From Lantana camara (lineage: Eukaryota > Streptophyta > Magnoliopsida > Lamiales > Verbenaceae), in the NCBI GenBank assembly GCA_037501455.1, contig CM074857.1, positions 30,834,001 through 30,898,000 on the forward strand: a DNA stretch of 64,000 nt. The letters run 5' to 3'. This document shows, one piece after another, positions 1 to 11,834 of the stretch. The position numbers and the translations under genes are program-made. Below the pieces are notes generated by a model. The model was not told the DNA's origin. It saw only the letters and a list, made by a program, of their open reading frames with translations, and searched no databases. Numbering within the stretch: the first letter of the stretch is position 1; each line of letters opens with the position of its first letter.

Positions 1-1743
1 TGTGAGATATAATTAATTATTTTTGGTGTCGCCACTTTGCCGAAAATGTGCATTCACCCAACTTCAAGCTTACGCCATTTTCTCCTCGCTTTGAAATAGA
101 AAACGAGCCATATATCATCGGAAAGGTCTGTGTGTATAGTTTCATACCCAATAAATAAAACTCAATTCTAAATCCTAGAACTCAATATATTCCAGTTTTC
201 CTACCCAATTCGAAATTGTCGGTTTTTGCCAAACTTCATCAAAACCTTTCTTCTTGCATTCCTTTCACTCTCTTGGCTCTCGTATGTGAATTATATGGAG
301 TATATGCTTGATTAATTGATAATTATGCTCCTATGTGATGCTTCTGGGTACTTAGTTGCTCAAACATGATTGTGTGACTACATGCCTTATACGAATTAAA
401 TTTGAAAGGATTGAATGATATGAATATGTGACTCATTGAGATTAATTTCATCTCTTAGATGTTAATTGGTTCTCATATATATTTAAGTGTCACTTGATTG
501 CTAATTTTTTTGGTTATTAAGGTGTTACATGAGCATTGCCGTGCGTCATAATTGGTCTCATCTTGAGTCTCATCTCACGAGTTCACGTTGTTTCCTTTCT
601 AGTCCAATTCTTCTCCAGGGCGGAGATCATTGATCTTTTGGACACTTTTTTGTATCCTTATCTTGTTCCGTCGCTCGTCAGGTGAGGTTTAATTTCTAGA
701 CATATAGAACCTTACAACTCTATGTGATATTTCGACCAAAATATATTTATATATCTATAGTTTTCCAAAACTTCAATGATTTACAACTCAACCAATGTTA
801 CTGTACTGAATTGACTGTCTTTTGGCGAGTATACTGTACTACACTGCGGGCCCGAGGGTAGTGTATTGAGCCAACCGGGAAAGCAAGGGCTGACGGGTAA
901 CTCTTGCACTGTCCTCACTATTGTGGGATGACCCCTGAATCCACTAGGAGATTAGTGGAGGAAGGAGTTCCGGGCATAGGGACTCATGAACCCTATGCTC
1001 ACATTGATTGGGTGGTGGGGCCTTGCAATCCCACCATCACCGGAGGGAAAAGAGTTACTGAAACTACTCGTAATTGTGCACTGTAATTGATTGCTTGATC
1101 ACTTAATCAATTAATAACTGAATTATTGTACACAGTCGGAGAAAGGTTGGAGATTTGCCCTCACTCGTCGGGCCACTGATTGACTGAACTGAATTGATTG
1201 AATTGCAAATTGGATAGTTGTAATCTCGGGCGAGAACTACTTTGCTATTGAACCTATATTGCTGCCTTTATAAAATCTTACCCGTGATTATGGCTTGAAT
1301 GATAATTGCGCTTGTATTTATATTAAACCCCTCACTCAGTCTTTCATAGACTGACACCTCCACTTTTCAGGTTCTTACAGGTACTTGCTAGGCGAGAATT
1401 GAGTCGAGTCAAGTCTTTAATTTGGGTAAAGCACGGTCCATTTGCATTATTGAGGCATGTGTATTAATTATGAGTTGCTTATGGTATTTTGGAGATTGTA
1501 TATATTGATATATTGGAAACGGATTGAAATGACGATGTGTATATAGTATGCTTCCGCTTTACTCGTTATGCATTGGTGTACTTGTTGAAATATTTGGTTG
1601 AGGGTTAGTCCCGCCTAACTAGATTGTTTTTTTGTTTGGTCTCCTATTCGCTATAGGCTTGATTCATGTATGGATTGTCCATTCCATATGTGGATTGAAC
1701 TGTAGTGCGGGGGATGTGGCTACCTTGCGTTCCGGGTGCTACA
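1..1743 (+). mobile_element. Long LTR, 3' portion only, TGTAAC/long-LTR Ty3-like family
   Basis: The block resembles the right half of the solo LTR at 36292-38829: both share the stretch around 845-1075 (gggcccgagggtagtgtattgagccaac, given here only as a start and end cue: gggcccgagg ... gagccaac) and both end in gcgggggatgtgg followed by gtgctaca. It is also recognisably related to the LTRs at 20045-22968. The left terminus lies outside the window. No primer-binding site follows the terminal CA, so this is either a solo LTR or the 3' LTR of an element lying to the left. No coding potential was seen. Confidence 0.7.
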
Positions 1744-2948
1744 TAGACAATAAAAACTATGTTGACTCAAGTTGCCACTTGCAAGCGAACTGATTTTAAA
1801 AGTTTAACTTGAGTCGATATGCGAGTTTTGTAAGAGCTACTGCACAAGATTTATAACAAGAAAAGGAGAGGTTCTGATTTTGTCCAAAGACCTTGAGTAC
1901 CCATTTCGTTGTGGGGTTGATTTATCAAGTAGGATAACTTTCATATACATTTTCAACAACCTGATGTTCCAGAAGATTACAAACAATAGCATAAGATTTT
2001 GGACACACTATTCATAAAGTTCAGAAGAAAGCAACAAAGAAATTTTCTTCTTTAAAAACTAGAGAACACTTACACTAATAAAATATGGTCACTTTGAAAT
2101 CAATAGTAATCTTCTATTCCATACCAATGTACCATCAACATGTACACAAATATTTAGTTAAGAACTAATAAATTTTGATTAAATCTAAAATATAGGGGAT
2201 TTATATAATGTTCACTTTAATGAAATATGTGAATAGCTTATAATTAATATGAACTGCAATTCAATACAATATTCCAATCCAATTTAAACTCTAAATATGT
2301 GTTTGATATAGGAATCTTTCATCACTTTGTGCTACATACAAAAGACGTTCTGTTACTCACCTAAAATCCGTCCTTGATTGGGTGATCACAAGATTATTGG
2401 CAACGGTACATAACTAGTTTGTTCACAGAACTTGATGTTTTAAATTCAAACCAAATAATCTCATGAGTAAAGGAAATTGAAATAAAATATTATCTATCTG
2501 ATGCTTTCCTGCTTACTTGTCAGATAGATAGTAATAATTCATATCCCCATATGCAACTAACCAAACATCAAGTCAAATTGCTAGAGGAAATATAAAACAT
2601 TTTCCTACCATTCATGTTATTCATCATTAGGTTACGACAAAGAAACAGGAAGAATTGAGTGCCCAACAATACTTGAATTGATAACAAGATTTCGAGAGAA
2701 CGCATAAATAAATACCCAGGCACCTCAAAAACTGACAAATATAAGGAAAACTCACATGAAACATGATGCACATATATCATATATTTTCAATAATAATTAT
2801 AACCCATGCGCCCACTGTCATAGTGAAAAAATAATAAAACACAGTTTTGCGAAATTTAAATTTTGTGAATCTAGAGAACATCATACTTGTGCTTGATATT
2901 TATATCAAATAAATACTCAAAATTAGGATTCTAAATTCATAGATATTT
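1744..2948. other. AT-rich stretch with no gene recognised
   Basis: No open frame of note, no splice-bounded exons and no similarity to other parts of the window were seen. If the LTR-like block at 2964-3434 belongs to a minus-oriented element, this stretch would be its 5' leader or internal region, but no gag or pol motifs are visible on the minus strand. Confidence 0.4.
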
Positions 2949-2961
2949 GGCTCTGATACCA
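2949..2961 (-). other. Primer-binding site, initiator-Met tRNA type
   Basis: The plus strand reads ggctctgatacca, the reverse complement of the TGGTATCAGAGCC primer-binding site used by many plant LTR retrotransposons. It lies two bases from the block at 2964-3434, which orients that block as a 5' LTR of a minus-strand element. Confidence 0.65.
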
Positions 2962-2963
2962 AC

Positions 2964-3434
2964 TGTAAGATATTTTCGCTAAGATCAACACCATGAATTT
3001 AGAATATCAAAACAATTAAAAGTATACATATACCGATAATCGAGAGTACAAACATATCTGAATTTCATTGTATTAAATCAGATATTACTAAACAATTGCA
3101 GGTGGTATGATGTGTTTCTCTGGCTAGATCTTCCTCTTCTTCTCTCACTGACAGTTGACAGTTGACAGCTTAATGGGAAAGCGAATATCAAGAATGTGGA
3201 GTGGAGAGGGGACCTAGCCACGATATATAAAACCCTAGGAGCCCTCCCATCATGGGCTTTCTAGAGTGGGCCTACACCAGGTGTCAGACCACATCTACTA
3301 AAATTAAGCCTTTAAAGATAGTGGGTCAAATAAATAAGATTGATAAGTCTTGTCCCATTAACCATATTTATTTAGCCCGTTTTATTTTAATACAACCATC
3401 AATTCATAGAAGTCCAATAAGAAATATTCTTACA
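2964..3434 (-). mobile_element. LTR-like block (471 bp) with adjacent PBS
   Basis: The block begins TGTAAGATATTT and ends AATATTCTTACA, an imperfect inverted repeat with TG/CA ends typical of LTRs. The minus-strand primer-binding site at 2949-2961 abuts its left end. A partner LTR was not found in the window, so the element is either truncated or its other LTR is too diverged to see by eye. Confidence 0.5.
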
Positions 3435-3538
3435 ATCCCTTGCCCACTTGCCAGAGCCGTTTGCACTTGCGAATGACATTCCAAAAAGCCATGATGGAAG
3501 TAGCAGATGTTATTTGCTGGGAACCGGAATAATTTTCG

Positions 3539-5096
3539 CTAATATGACTGCTGCTCTTGTTGGCGAGAGGTGAGAATTTGTTCGTCCGCTTCAGTTTGCA
3601 GGTTGGTTAGCTGAGCCTTGACTTGGTCGTGGTCTTGCAGAGTTTGTTGTAGCTTTTCTTCAGTTTTTGCTAGAGTTGTTTGCATTTTCTTTCTTTTTTT
3701 TTTTTTTTTTTTCTGGAAACATTTTAGTCTTCTTGGCATTTAAATTCTGCAAGCTCTTGATTTTCTTGTCCGCATCTGCATTATTGTTCGCGACATCCAC
3801 TAGAATAGATAGGCAAGTTACGAACTGCATGAACAAAAACGAGGAATTACGCTCTGATTATGTATAATAAATCTATAAACTCATATCTATGTTACCTAGG
3901 CACCGAGTTCGGTGGCTTTGTTGACACGGGTATTCATGGACAGTTCGTAGGGTATTTTTATGTTTTGGCGACTCTATGCAGCACAAGTACTCGTAATGAA
4001 CATATATCTCTGGGGCATTCAGGACTGAACTTTGCTTAAATAATGTTCGGTGCAGTTCAGAGATCAAGGAAATTTTTTAATTTGATCCAAGGGGGAGTTG
4101 TTCGGTACTAGCAGCAGTATACTCTAGTTCGGCGATAGCAGATAAGTCCTCGCTATGAGGATTAGCTGGTCCCACGGAATAGGTGCGTTCAGTATCCTCA
4201 GATTCGATGATTTGTATCTCTTGCTCGGATGTTCGGGCTGATTTGCTTTTCTTCCGAATGTTGGGACATTTTGCTAAGCTTTGTTGGACCACGGCACACT
4301 ACATTTTCTCAAGCTCTTGCTCCTCTGAAACAAAATTTGGAACACAAGTAAACGAGTTCGTTATATTATCACAAAATCCTAGAACTATAATAGTACTAAT
4401 GATGCAAACCCATTATGGTTAATAGAGAATCGAACACTATACTCAAAGAATACTGCTTGTAGCTCCCTGGTATGCATAAGTTAGAATATACGAAGGGTTG
4501 TGCTCGGAGTAGAGCGAGTTCGTGGGCAAACCGTTGGGTGAGTTGATCAGTATTGGGTTTATAGAAATGAGGATTGCGGTGAAGAGGTTGTAGGGGTATA
4601 TCCCATGGATCTGGTCCTTTTACGAGGACGAAATCTTCTTTCCAGAGGGAATTTTTGAAGGATTCCACATCGACCACAGCTGGTTTCGACCAAGTAGATA
4701 CGTAGAAAATAGTTTTTGAGAATTTTACTTGGTAGCATGCATGAATAACGGAATTGATGGGTGTACACCTACCTCATTACATCTAGCTATGAATCCTATT
4801 ATAGTTCTTATGGCATTCGGGTACATTTGATAGAGGGGAATGTTTTAGATACGGTTGAATTCATAAATAAAGGGAAGTAATGGAAATCTTAAGCCAGTTG
4901 CAAGTTGAACATACAGAATTGGTAAGTATTCATTATTGGGTTGTTGAATATATTCCAGTGGGAGGGGGAATCGCAGTGTCTAAGAGGATAGGATTTTAAA
5001 AAGTGCTCGGAAATCCTTTTCTAAGGGGTGTGTAGGGGGTGACGAGGGCATTGAATTTGCTTCTTGTTGTGATTGAAGGTGGCTAGTAGACGCCAT
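3539..5096 (-). pseudogene. Decayed gypsy accessory gene (putative gypsy-type transposon domain, PF04195-like)
   Basis: Read on the minus strand from an ATG at about 5096 (MASTSHLQSQQ...), the sequence gives a conserved core near 4900-4780 (GLRFPLLPFIYEFNR, then YQMYPNAIRTIIGFIA) and, in another frame near 4677-4600, DFVLVKGPDPWDIPLQ. These line up with the intact accessory gene at 58295-59381 (GLRFPVSIPMAHLLNDLGL, then FIFVRAP). A later segment, 4292-4077, is acidic and follows a pyrimidine-rich acceptor near 4326. The last segment, 3739-3539, is a Gln/Glu/Lys-rich coiled coil, as in exon 3 of the other copies. Stops (for example near 4980 and 4860) and frameshifts break it. It is far more diverged than the copies at 17.7 and 58.3 kb, so it belongs to another lineage of the same gene family. 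A Copia element (5192-10247) lies just upstream of its start. Function is unknown. Confidence 0.6.
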
Positions 5097-5191
5097 TGCT
5101 TTGAAATAATAGACATGATTCAAGCACAACAAAAAATTCACGCATAAGTTTCAATGCTTGGAATATTGAAACACAAGGATACTGTGAATGG

Positions 5192-5371
5192 TGTTGAGAA
5201 AGGAAACAAATAATTAGGGGATTTGATTTGTAACGAGATTATTTACTTCCCTAAATTAGCTAGTTGATCTCTGTATATAGTTTGTATATACCTTTGTATA
5301 CTGTACAATGACAATTCATTCAATAATACAGAAAAGCTTCCTAAATACCATGGCATACATAATTCTCAACA
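5192..5371 (+). repeat. 5' LTR of the Copia element
   Basis: 180 bp, TGTTGAG...CTCAACA. Directly followed by the primer-binding site. Contains TA-rich tracts (tgtatatagtttgtatata) suited to a core promoter. Confidence 0.95.
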
Positions 5372-5389
5372 TGGTATCAGAGCGGGCGA
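5372..5389 (+). other. Copia primer-binding site (tRNA-iMet)
   Basis: tggtatcagagcgggcga begins at the base after the LTR. The first 12 bases match the complement of the 3' end of plant initiator tRNA-Met. Confidence 0.9.
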
Positions 5390-5451
5390 CGATCCATTAA
5401 ACGGATCTAAGCCTTGCTCATCACATACCTCAGCCTTACCGTCAATCAGTC

Positions 5452-8400
5452 ATGGCCGATCTCAACAGCACGGCCAACTCCGGCAAGGAATCACAACAGC
5501 CGAATGATTCCTTCGCCGCCCAGTTATCCAGTCTACTTCAAAACCTACAACCACAACAGATCCAATCAACTCAGCAAATCGTGACTCCATCAGTTTCGAT
5601 TAATATCAAGTTAAATGAATTTAATTTCTCCCTTTGGGCTCGATTGATGAGAATGGCAATCGGGGGTAGGGGAAAACTAAGTCACCTCACCGGAGACCCA
5701 TCACCACCAGCAGCGACCGAACCAGGCTACACTCAATGGGAACAAGCCGACCTCGTTGTATGCACTTGGATTCTCGACAACATGGAACAGAGCCTTGTCG
5801 CAAATTATGCCGAATACCCCACTGCCAAAGCCTTATGGGAGGTATTACAGGCTACTTACGGTCAAGCCGGAGATGGACTTCAAATCTTCGACCTTACCGT
5901 TCGGGCAAACAGTCTGAAACAAGGGACCGACACTATTGAGCAATTCTACAGCAAATTGCAACGCATATAGAGAGAAATCGAAGTGCGCCAATCGAATCCC
6001 ATGACATGTGATAAAGATATGGGCATATTCAACCGCCTCAGATCCGAGACCCGTTTGTTTCAAATTCTCGCCGGGGTAGACGACCGCTACGACACCGAAA
6101 GGCGGGATCTATTGAAGGAAGACCCTCTACCAACGGTGGAGAAGGCTTACGCCACCATCCGGCGAGAATCGACAAGGAGGGAAATCATGGCGTCTGACCG
6201 GACATCATCACCGGCGGTGAACTCAAAGGAATCAGGCGTAGGGTCTGGGTTCGCGACTCTGAAATTCGCGGACAGAGGAGGAAAGACGGTGCCGACATCG
6301 GCACAAGGGGATTCCACTAGGTTTCGCCCAAAATCAGACCGACAAGGTCCCGTCGCTCCTCGTTGGAACAGCAGCGATCGAACACCGGTCAGATGCGACA
6401 AGTGCGGACGCAACGGCCATACCAGGGAAGGCTGTTTCGAAATTATAGGGTGGCCGGAAGGCTGGCGCAGCCGGCGGCGTGACGGAGCAACGCCGGGCTA
6501 CGCCGGCAACAACCGTGGAGCGGCGGCGCATCACGTTACAGTAAAGGAGGAAAGGGATGAGAAAACAGAGGTTGATGCGGCGCAAGATGGAGAACCAAAA
6601 GTGAAAGCTTTGTTAGGTAAAGTTATTGGTGGAGGTAAAAGTCAACCGTGCCCTTCCACTATCTCTTATGCTTTTTCACCTAATTTCCCTCATGACAGTA
6701 ATGTTAATTGTAAAAATAATGTTCATTATTGCAATTATTACTGTAAGACCACCTCAAATAATACACAGCAGGGATTAGCTCTTCAGGCCAATTTACAGAA
6801 TGATGACAAAGAGTCCAGGTGGATCTTTGATTGTGGGGCTATGGATACTATGACATATGAATGAGGAGACTTGACGTGCTATACCGTGGCTAAGAAAACC
6901 TCGATCCAAAGTGCTAATGGTGATATTTCCCCTGTTCAGGGAAAGGGAAATGTCACACTATCCCCCTCAATTAAATTAAAGAATTGTCTCCATGTGCCTA
7001 GTTTTTCACACAAGTTACTGTCTATTAGCCATATTACAAGAGAGTTGAATTGTATGGTCCTGATATACCCCGGTTTTTGCTTGTTACAGGATATTCAGTC
7101 GGGGAGAGTGATTGGGCGTGGTACTGAGCAACACGGACTGTACTATGTGGATGAGGTAGCTCAACAAGGAACTGCAGCGCTTGCTCACGGGACTGTGGAA
7201 CGCCAACAGTGGTTGTGGCATCGTAGATTGGGTCATCCCTCCATAGGGTATCTTCAAACTTTATTTCCTAGTCTTTTTCCTCAGAATAGTGGTTTGTCCT
7301 GTGAGACGTGTATTCTTTCAAAAAGTCATCGACAGTCGTTTCCTTTATCGAACTCTAGATCCAATGAAGTGTTTTCCTTAGTGCATTCTGATGTGTGGGG
7401 CCCAGCCCCAAGCACTGGAGATCATGGTTTTAAATATTTTGTGTTATTTGTTGATGATTGCTCCCGGATGATGTGGGTTTACTTTCTTAGGAATAAATCT
7501 GATGTACCTTCAAAATTCATGGAATTCTTTAGTATGGTTCAAACTCAGTTCAAATCCCACATAAAAGTTCTTAGATCAGATAATGGGGGGGAATTTGTTA
7601 ACTCTGAACTAAAGCAATTCTTCAGGGATCATGGGTTAATACACCAAACTTCTTGCCCACATACCCCTCAACAAAACGGAGTAGCAGAACGAAAGAACCG
7701 ACAACTCCTCGAAATGACTAGGGCACTTATGCTTGAATCACACAGTCCAAAACATCTTTGGCCCGAAGCAGTGGCCACGTCAGTCTATCTTGTCAACCGT
7801 TTACCCGCCAAAGCCCTAAAATTTGAAACTCCCTTACAACACCTAGGAAATCAGGTTAACATACCTTCTAGCTTAGCTCTACCGCCCCGGGTGTTTGGTT
7901 GTTCTGTCTTTGTTCACATCCCTAAGTCCGAAAGAACCAAATTTGACCCGTGTTCTCTTAAGTGTGTCTTTGTGGGGTACGGGATTCATCAGAAGGGGTA
8001 TAAGTGTTACCATCCTCCCACTCGTCGTCTGTATACAACCATGGATTGTACATTCCTTGAAACAGAGTTCTTTTTCACCCAATCTAGTGGTCAGGGGGAG
8101 AAACAACATGATCCACTAGACTGGCTACCACCACTATGGCCTAACACGGTCTCAACAGAGCAAGTAGGCGGAACCACCGAGCCAACCCACCACACAGCAC
8201 AGTCCCCTGTACATCCAACTACCCCGGTCACCCCCGCTGATATCCCAGAGGTATGTGAGTATGATTCTTCTGTGATATCATATGGACAGTGTGAGTCTAA
8301 CAATGCAGGTCCCGATGAAATACAGACTCAAGATCATGTGCAGGTAGAAACAGATCAAGAACACAAATATGTGTTGCCACCAAGGACAAATCGTGGGGTA

Positions 8401-10089
8401 CCACCCAAACGGTATGAACCAGAGCATGTGGGAAAGACACCTAAGTACCCAATAGCAAATTTGGCAGCAGGAAATGTGTCGAGACAAGCCCAGGCATACC
8501 TCAACTCAGTTTATTCTGCTGCTATCCCAAACAAAGTTGGAGATGCACTTTCAGATGCTAAGTGGGTTCAGGCCATGGAAACAGAGATGGAGGCCCTTGA
8601 GAAAAATGGTACGTGGGAGAAGTGTGAGTTGCCGGCTGGAAAGCGGTTAGTTGGATGCCGTTGGGTCTTTACCATAAAACACAGAGCAGATGGTAGCATT
8701 GAGAGATACAAGGCCAGATTAGTGGCCAAAGGGTACACCCAAACCTACGGGATCGACTACTCTGAAACTTTCTCTCCAGTGGCAAAGATTGACACGATCA
8801 GGGTCCTATTCTCAGTAGCAGCAAACCGTGATTGGCCATTGCATCAATTTGATGTCAAAAATGCTTTCCTTCATGGTGATCTTAAGGAAGAAGTTTATAT
8901 GGAACCCCCACCAGGGTTTACGAGGGATTTCAGAAAGGGAGAAGTGTGCAGGTTGAAGAAGGCATTGTACGGCTTGAAGCAGTCACCCCGAGCCTGGTTT
9001 GGAAGATTTACGATAGCCATGAGAAGGTACGGTTACCACCAGAGTAACTCAGACCACACGCTGTTCCTCAAAAGAAGAGATGGATTAGTAACCTGCCTCA
9101 TCATATATGTAGATGACATGATCATTACTGGAGATGACACAGATGAAATCACGAGCCTTCAACGGAACCTGTTTAGAGAATTTGAAATGAAGGACCTGGG
9201 GGAATTGAAGTATTTCTTGGGTATTGAGGTATTACGGTCCCGACAAGGTATCTTTATATCACAGCGAAAGTTTGTTCTGGATCTACTGGCCAAAGTATGT
9301 TTGCTGGAGTGTAAACCAGCTGACACACCAATGGTGGTCAATCATGGATTGAGGATAACAGGGGGAGCAGATGAGGCTGACAAAGAGCAATACCAGCGGT
9401 TAGTTGGGAAGTTAATTTATCTGGCACACACAAGACCAGAAGTCGCCTATGCAGTAGGAGTTCTGAGTCAGTTTATGCACCAGCCTCAGAAAGAACATAT
9501 GGAAGCGGCCATCCGAGTGTGTCGCTACTTAAAAGGTCATCCGGGCAGAGGGGTTTTCTTCAAGAAACATGGACACGTAGACATTGAGGCCTACACGGAT
9601 GCCGATTGGGCTGGAAATCCTATAGACAGGCGGTCAACTTCAGGATACTTCACACTAGTTGGGGGAAACCTAGTGACTTGGAGAAGCAAGAAGCAGAAAG
9701 TAGTAGCCCTCTCGAGTGCGGAAGCAGAGTTTCATGGCATTGCACGAGGGGTAACAGAGGTGCTATGGTTAAGGAAACTGCTCTGGGAAATTGGGTTCCC
9801 TGCAACAAAGGCCAGTAGGTTGAAGTGTGACAATCGGGCAGCTATTAGCATATCCGAAAACCCGGTTCAGCATGATCGTACCAAACACGTGGAGGTTGAC
9901 AGACATTTTATAAAAGAAAAATTGGAGGCAAGGATAATTGATCTTCCGTTTGTGCAATCCGAAGATCAACTAGCAGATATCATGACAAAAGCAGTCAATG
10001 GAAGGATATTCGAAGAAGTCTTGAGCAAGTTGAGTATCGAAGATCCGACACTCGACTTGAGGGGGAGTGTTGAGAAAGGAAACAAATAA
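5452..10089 (+). pseudogene. Copia gag-pol polyprotein with two in-frame stop codons
   Basis: One frame of about 1546 codons from ATG 5452 to TAA 10089 encodes the whole polyprotein. Seen in order: a gag N-domain (KLNEFNFSLWARLM near residue 55); a CCHC zinc knuckle (CDKCGRNGHTREGC, about 6394-6435); an aspartic protease site FDCGA (about 6829-6843); the integrase zinc region (WHRRLGHP ... CETC) and core with HSDVWGP, LRSDNGGEF and QQNGVAERKNR supplying the D, D and E residues; RT with the YVDD box (about 9106-9117); RNase H with YTDADWAGN, SSAEAEF and KCDNRAA. Two nonsense codons interrupt the frame: TAG at 5968-5970 in gag and TGA at 6862-6864 just after the protease motif. Each is one substitution from a sense codon (TGG/CAG or CGA type), and no frameshift is present. 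Programmed readthrough is possible but the first stop cuts gag itself, so recent inactivation is more likely. Confidence 0.93.
10055..10067 (+). other. Copia polypurine tract
   Basis: The purine-rich run ttgagggggag lies immediately before the 3' LTR, as expected for the plus-strand priming site. It overlaps the last codons region of pol. Confidence 0.8.
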
Positions 10090-10247
10090 TTAGGGAATTT
10101 GATTTGTAACGAGATTATTTACTTCCCTAAATTAGCTAGTTGATCTCTGTATATAGTTTGTATATACCTTTGTATACTGTACAATGACAATTCATTCAAT
10201 AATACAGAAAAGCTTCCTAAATACCATGGCATACATAATTCTCAACA
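10068..10247 (+). repeat. 3' LTR of the Copia element
   Basis: 180 bp, matching the 5' LTR except for one base. The pol frame ends at 10089, inside this LTR. Confidence 0.95.
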
Positions 10248-10252
10248 TATGG

Positions 10253-10622
10253 AAGGTGCAGGTTACCTGGAGTTGGCTGCGTCGCCATGGAAAAGTGTTG
10301 TTGACGCGGGGGGAAATTCTGCTACTTTCTTGAGAGGTTGGAGGAGATGAAGCTTGGTTGAATTTTGAATTTAGGATGAAATGGGTAGAGAGGGTTGATT
10401 ACCTTTGACACGGCAGTCGAAGTGTTTTAGGTTTGGCAGACGTACGCGCACGTGGGCGACGTTGGGTTGGAAAATTTATGAGTAGTAATTACTTGAAAGG
10501 TGAAGCGATGGTGAATGACGTTTGGTAGAGTAGTGTTTGTGTGACTTTGTGTTGCTATTTGGAGGGCACTGTATTGGGCTTTGTAGTATAGTGTTGGTGT
10601 CCTTCCATTGGCCCAGTTCACA
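10253..10622. other. Short flank between Copia and CACTA elements, no gene seen
   Basis: This is the continuation of the sequence interrupted by the Copia insertion and may hold the 5' flank of the decayed minus-strand accessory gene at 3539-5096. No coding motif was recognised. Confidence 0.4.
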
Positions 10623-10659
10623 CACTACAAGAAATTCTACAAAATCTGATGAAAAATTC

Positions 10660-11280
10660 CAAGGGAAACATCTGGTCGGAATTCCATCGGTCAATCCGAG
10701 GGAATTCCAACGGGATTCCGATGGGCTTCGATTTTTTTTAAAAAAATAAATATTAAATAATTCTGACGGGATTTTCCTCGAAATCCCGTCGGTTTTTTTA
10801 AAATATAAAATCAAAAAATAATATTAAATAATTCCGATAGGATTCCGAGGGAAGTCCCGTCGATTTTTTTTAACAATAATGTATAAAAATAGAAATTAAA
10901 ATTTTCCGACGGAATCCCATCGGTTTTTTAAATAAAAAATTTAAAAAGCAATGATAAATTATTCCAACAGGATTCCGAGGAAATCCCGTCGGTTTTTTTA
11001 AATATAAAATTTAAAAATGGAACTAAAATAAATTTTAAATAATAAAATGTTTAATTAAACAAAAACTAAAATTGAAAATTAAGGAATAAATATAAATAAT
11101 AGAAATTAAATAATTTCGATGGGATTCCGAGGAGAACCCCGTCCGTTTGTTTAAAATATAAATTACAAGAATAGAAATTAAAATAAAATTTAAATAATAT
11201 AATCATAGATTAAATAAAATAAAAGGGTAAAAAAAATAATAAATTCCGAAGGGTATCCCGTCGGTATTTAAAGATATAAT
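10660..11280. repeat. Left subterminal repeats of the CACTA element
   Basis: About seven imperfect units, each with ttccgacgggattccgag and aaatcccgtcggttttt-like halves separated by AT-rich spacers. Such arrays bind the CACTA TNPA-type protein in characterised elements; binding here is inferred. Confidence 0.75.
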
Positions 11281-11299
11281 AAAAAGATTAGGGCAAAAA

Positions 11300-11512
11300 T
11301 TCCTCAGGCTCGCTTAGCCCAATTTCTCTCCACCTCTGCCCAAATCTCACCCCGTTCGGTCACCTTCGCCTCCGCCAGCCTCCGTCAATGCATACCTCTG
11401 CCGGCCTGCTTCTACGCCGTCGTCCGTCTTTGCGCAACTGCGTTCGCCGCCGATTGCTTCTCTCTCCGTATTCGTTGTCGTCTTCTCCGCCAGCCTACTC
11501 AGGTTTGTTGAA
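11300..11512 (+). other. GC/CT-rich exon-like segment inside the CACTA element
   Basis: A C- and CT-rich stretch (cctccgccagcctccg and similar) in an AT-rich setting ends in ctactcag followed by gtttgt, which would serve as a donor site. It looks like a 5' UTR or first exon brought in with a captured gene, but I cannot assign it to a gene. Confidence 0.35.
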
Positions 11513-11751
11513 TTTATCGAAGAAAATCTAAGGGTTTGTAATTCCGATTATAGCAGTAATCCAGGCCTTAATTTTTGGTTGTTTCAGCTGCGAAAATCTG
11601 GGCCGTAGTAAGAAATTACGTTGTGGGTACGATGAAATTGTTCATCTTTCTCAGGAATCGCTATGTAAAGTAACTTTCCTATTGATATGTGATTGTGTGT
11701 GTGAGTTCCTTCTGTTGATTCTCTTATGGAAATCGGAAACTTTGCTGGCAG

Positions 11752-11834
11752 TTACTGAGAATGAAGTTAAGGCATTGTACGAGTTGTTTAAGGAGTTGAG
11801 TAGTTCGATTATCGATGATGGGTTGATTCATAAG
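11752..11834 (+). pseudogene. Captured exon of a calcineurin B-like (CBL) calcium sensor
   Basis: Between an acceptor (ctttgctggcag) and a donor (aag/gtatga) lies an 83-bp exon translating as [19 protein letters not shown] followed by IIDDGLIHK. This matches the conserved stretch before the first EF-hand of plant CBL proteins, closest in feel to the CBL4/CBL10 type ([21 protein letters not shown]). CBLs bind Ca2+ and recruit CIPK kinases. Further short fragments at 11937-11963 (VFNLF, behind a ttgcag acceptor) and about 12047-12115 (IEEEMVGFLLE) could be the remains of later CBL exons, but they are too short or decayed to be sure. No complete EF-hand loop remains, so the fragment cannot make a Ca2+ sensor. 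It lies inside a CACTA transposon and is best read as a captured gene fragment. Confidence 0.72.

Larger units (their letters stand above)
5192..10247 (+). mobile_element. Ty1/copia LTR retrotransposon, near-complete
   Basis: The element is 5056 bp, bounded by two 180-bp LTRs (5192-5371 and 10068-10247) with TGTTGAG/CTCAACA ends. I find a single base difference between the LTRs (ggggattt versus gggaattt near LTR position 38), so the insertion is young. Flanking 5-mers are aatgg (5187-5191) and tatgg (10248-10252), a target-site duplication with one mismatch. Primer-binding site, polypurine tract and one long polyprotein frame are present in the right order. Domain order protease-integrase-RT-RNase H defines it as Ty1/copia. 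It lies immediately upstream of the decayed accessory gene at 3539-5096. Confidence 0.95.
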
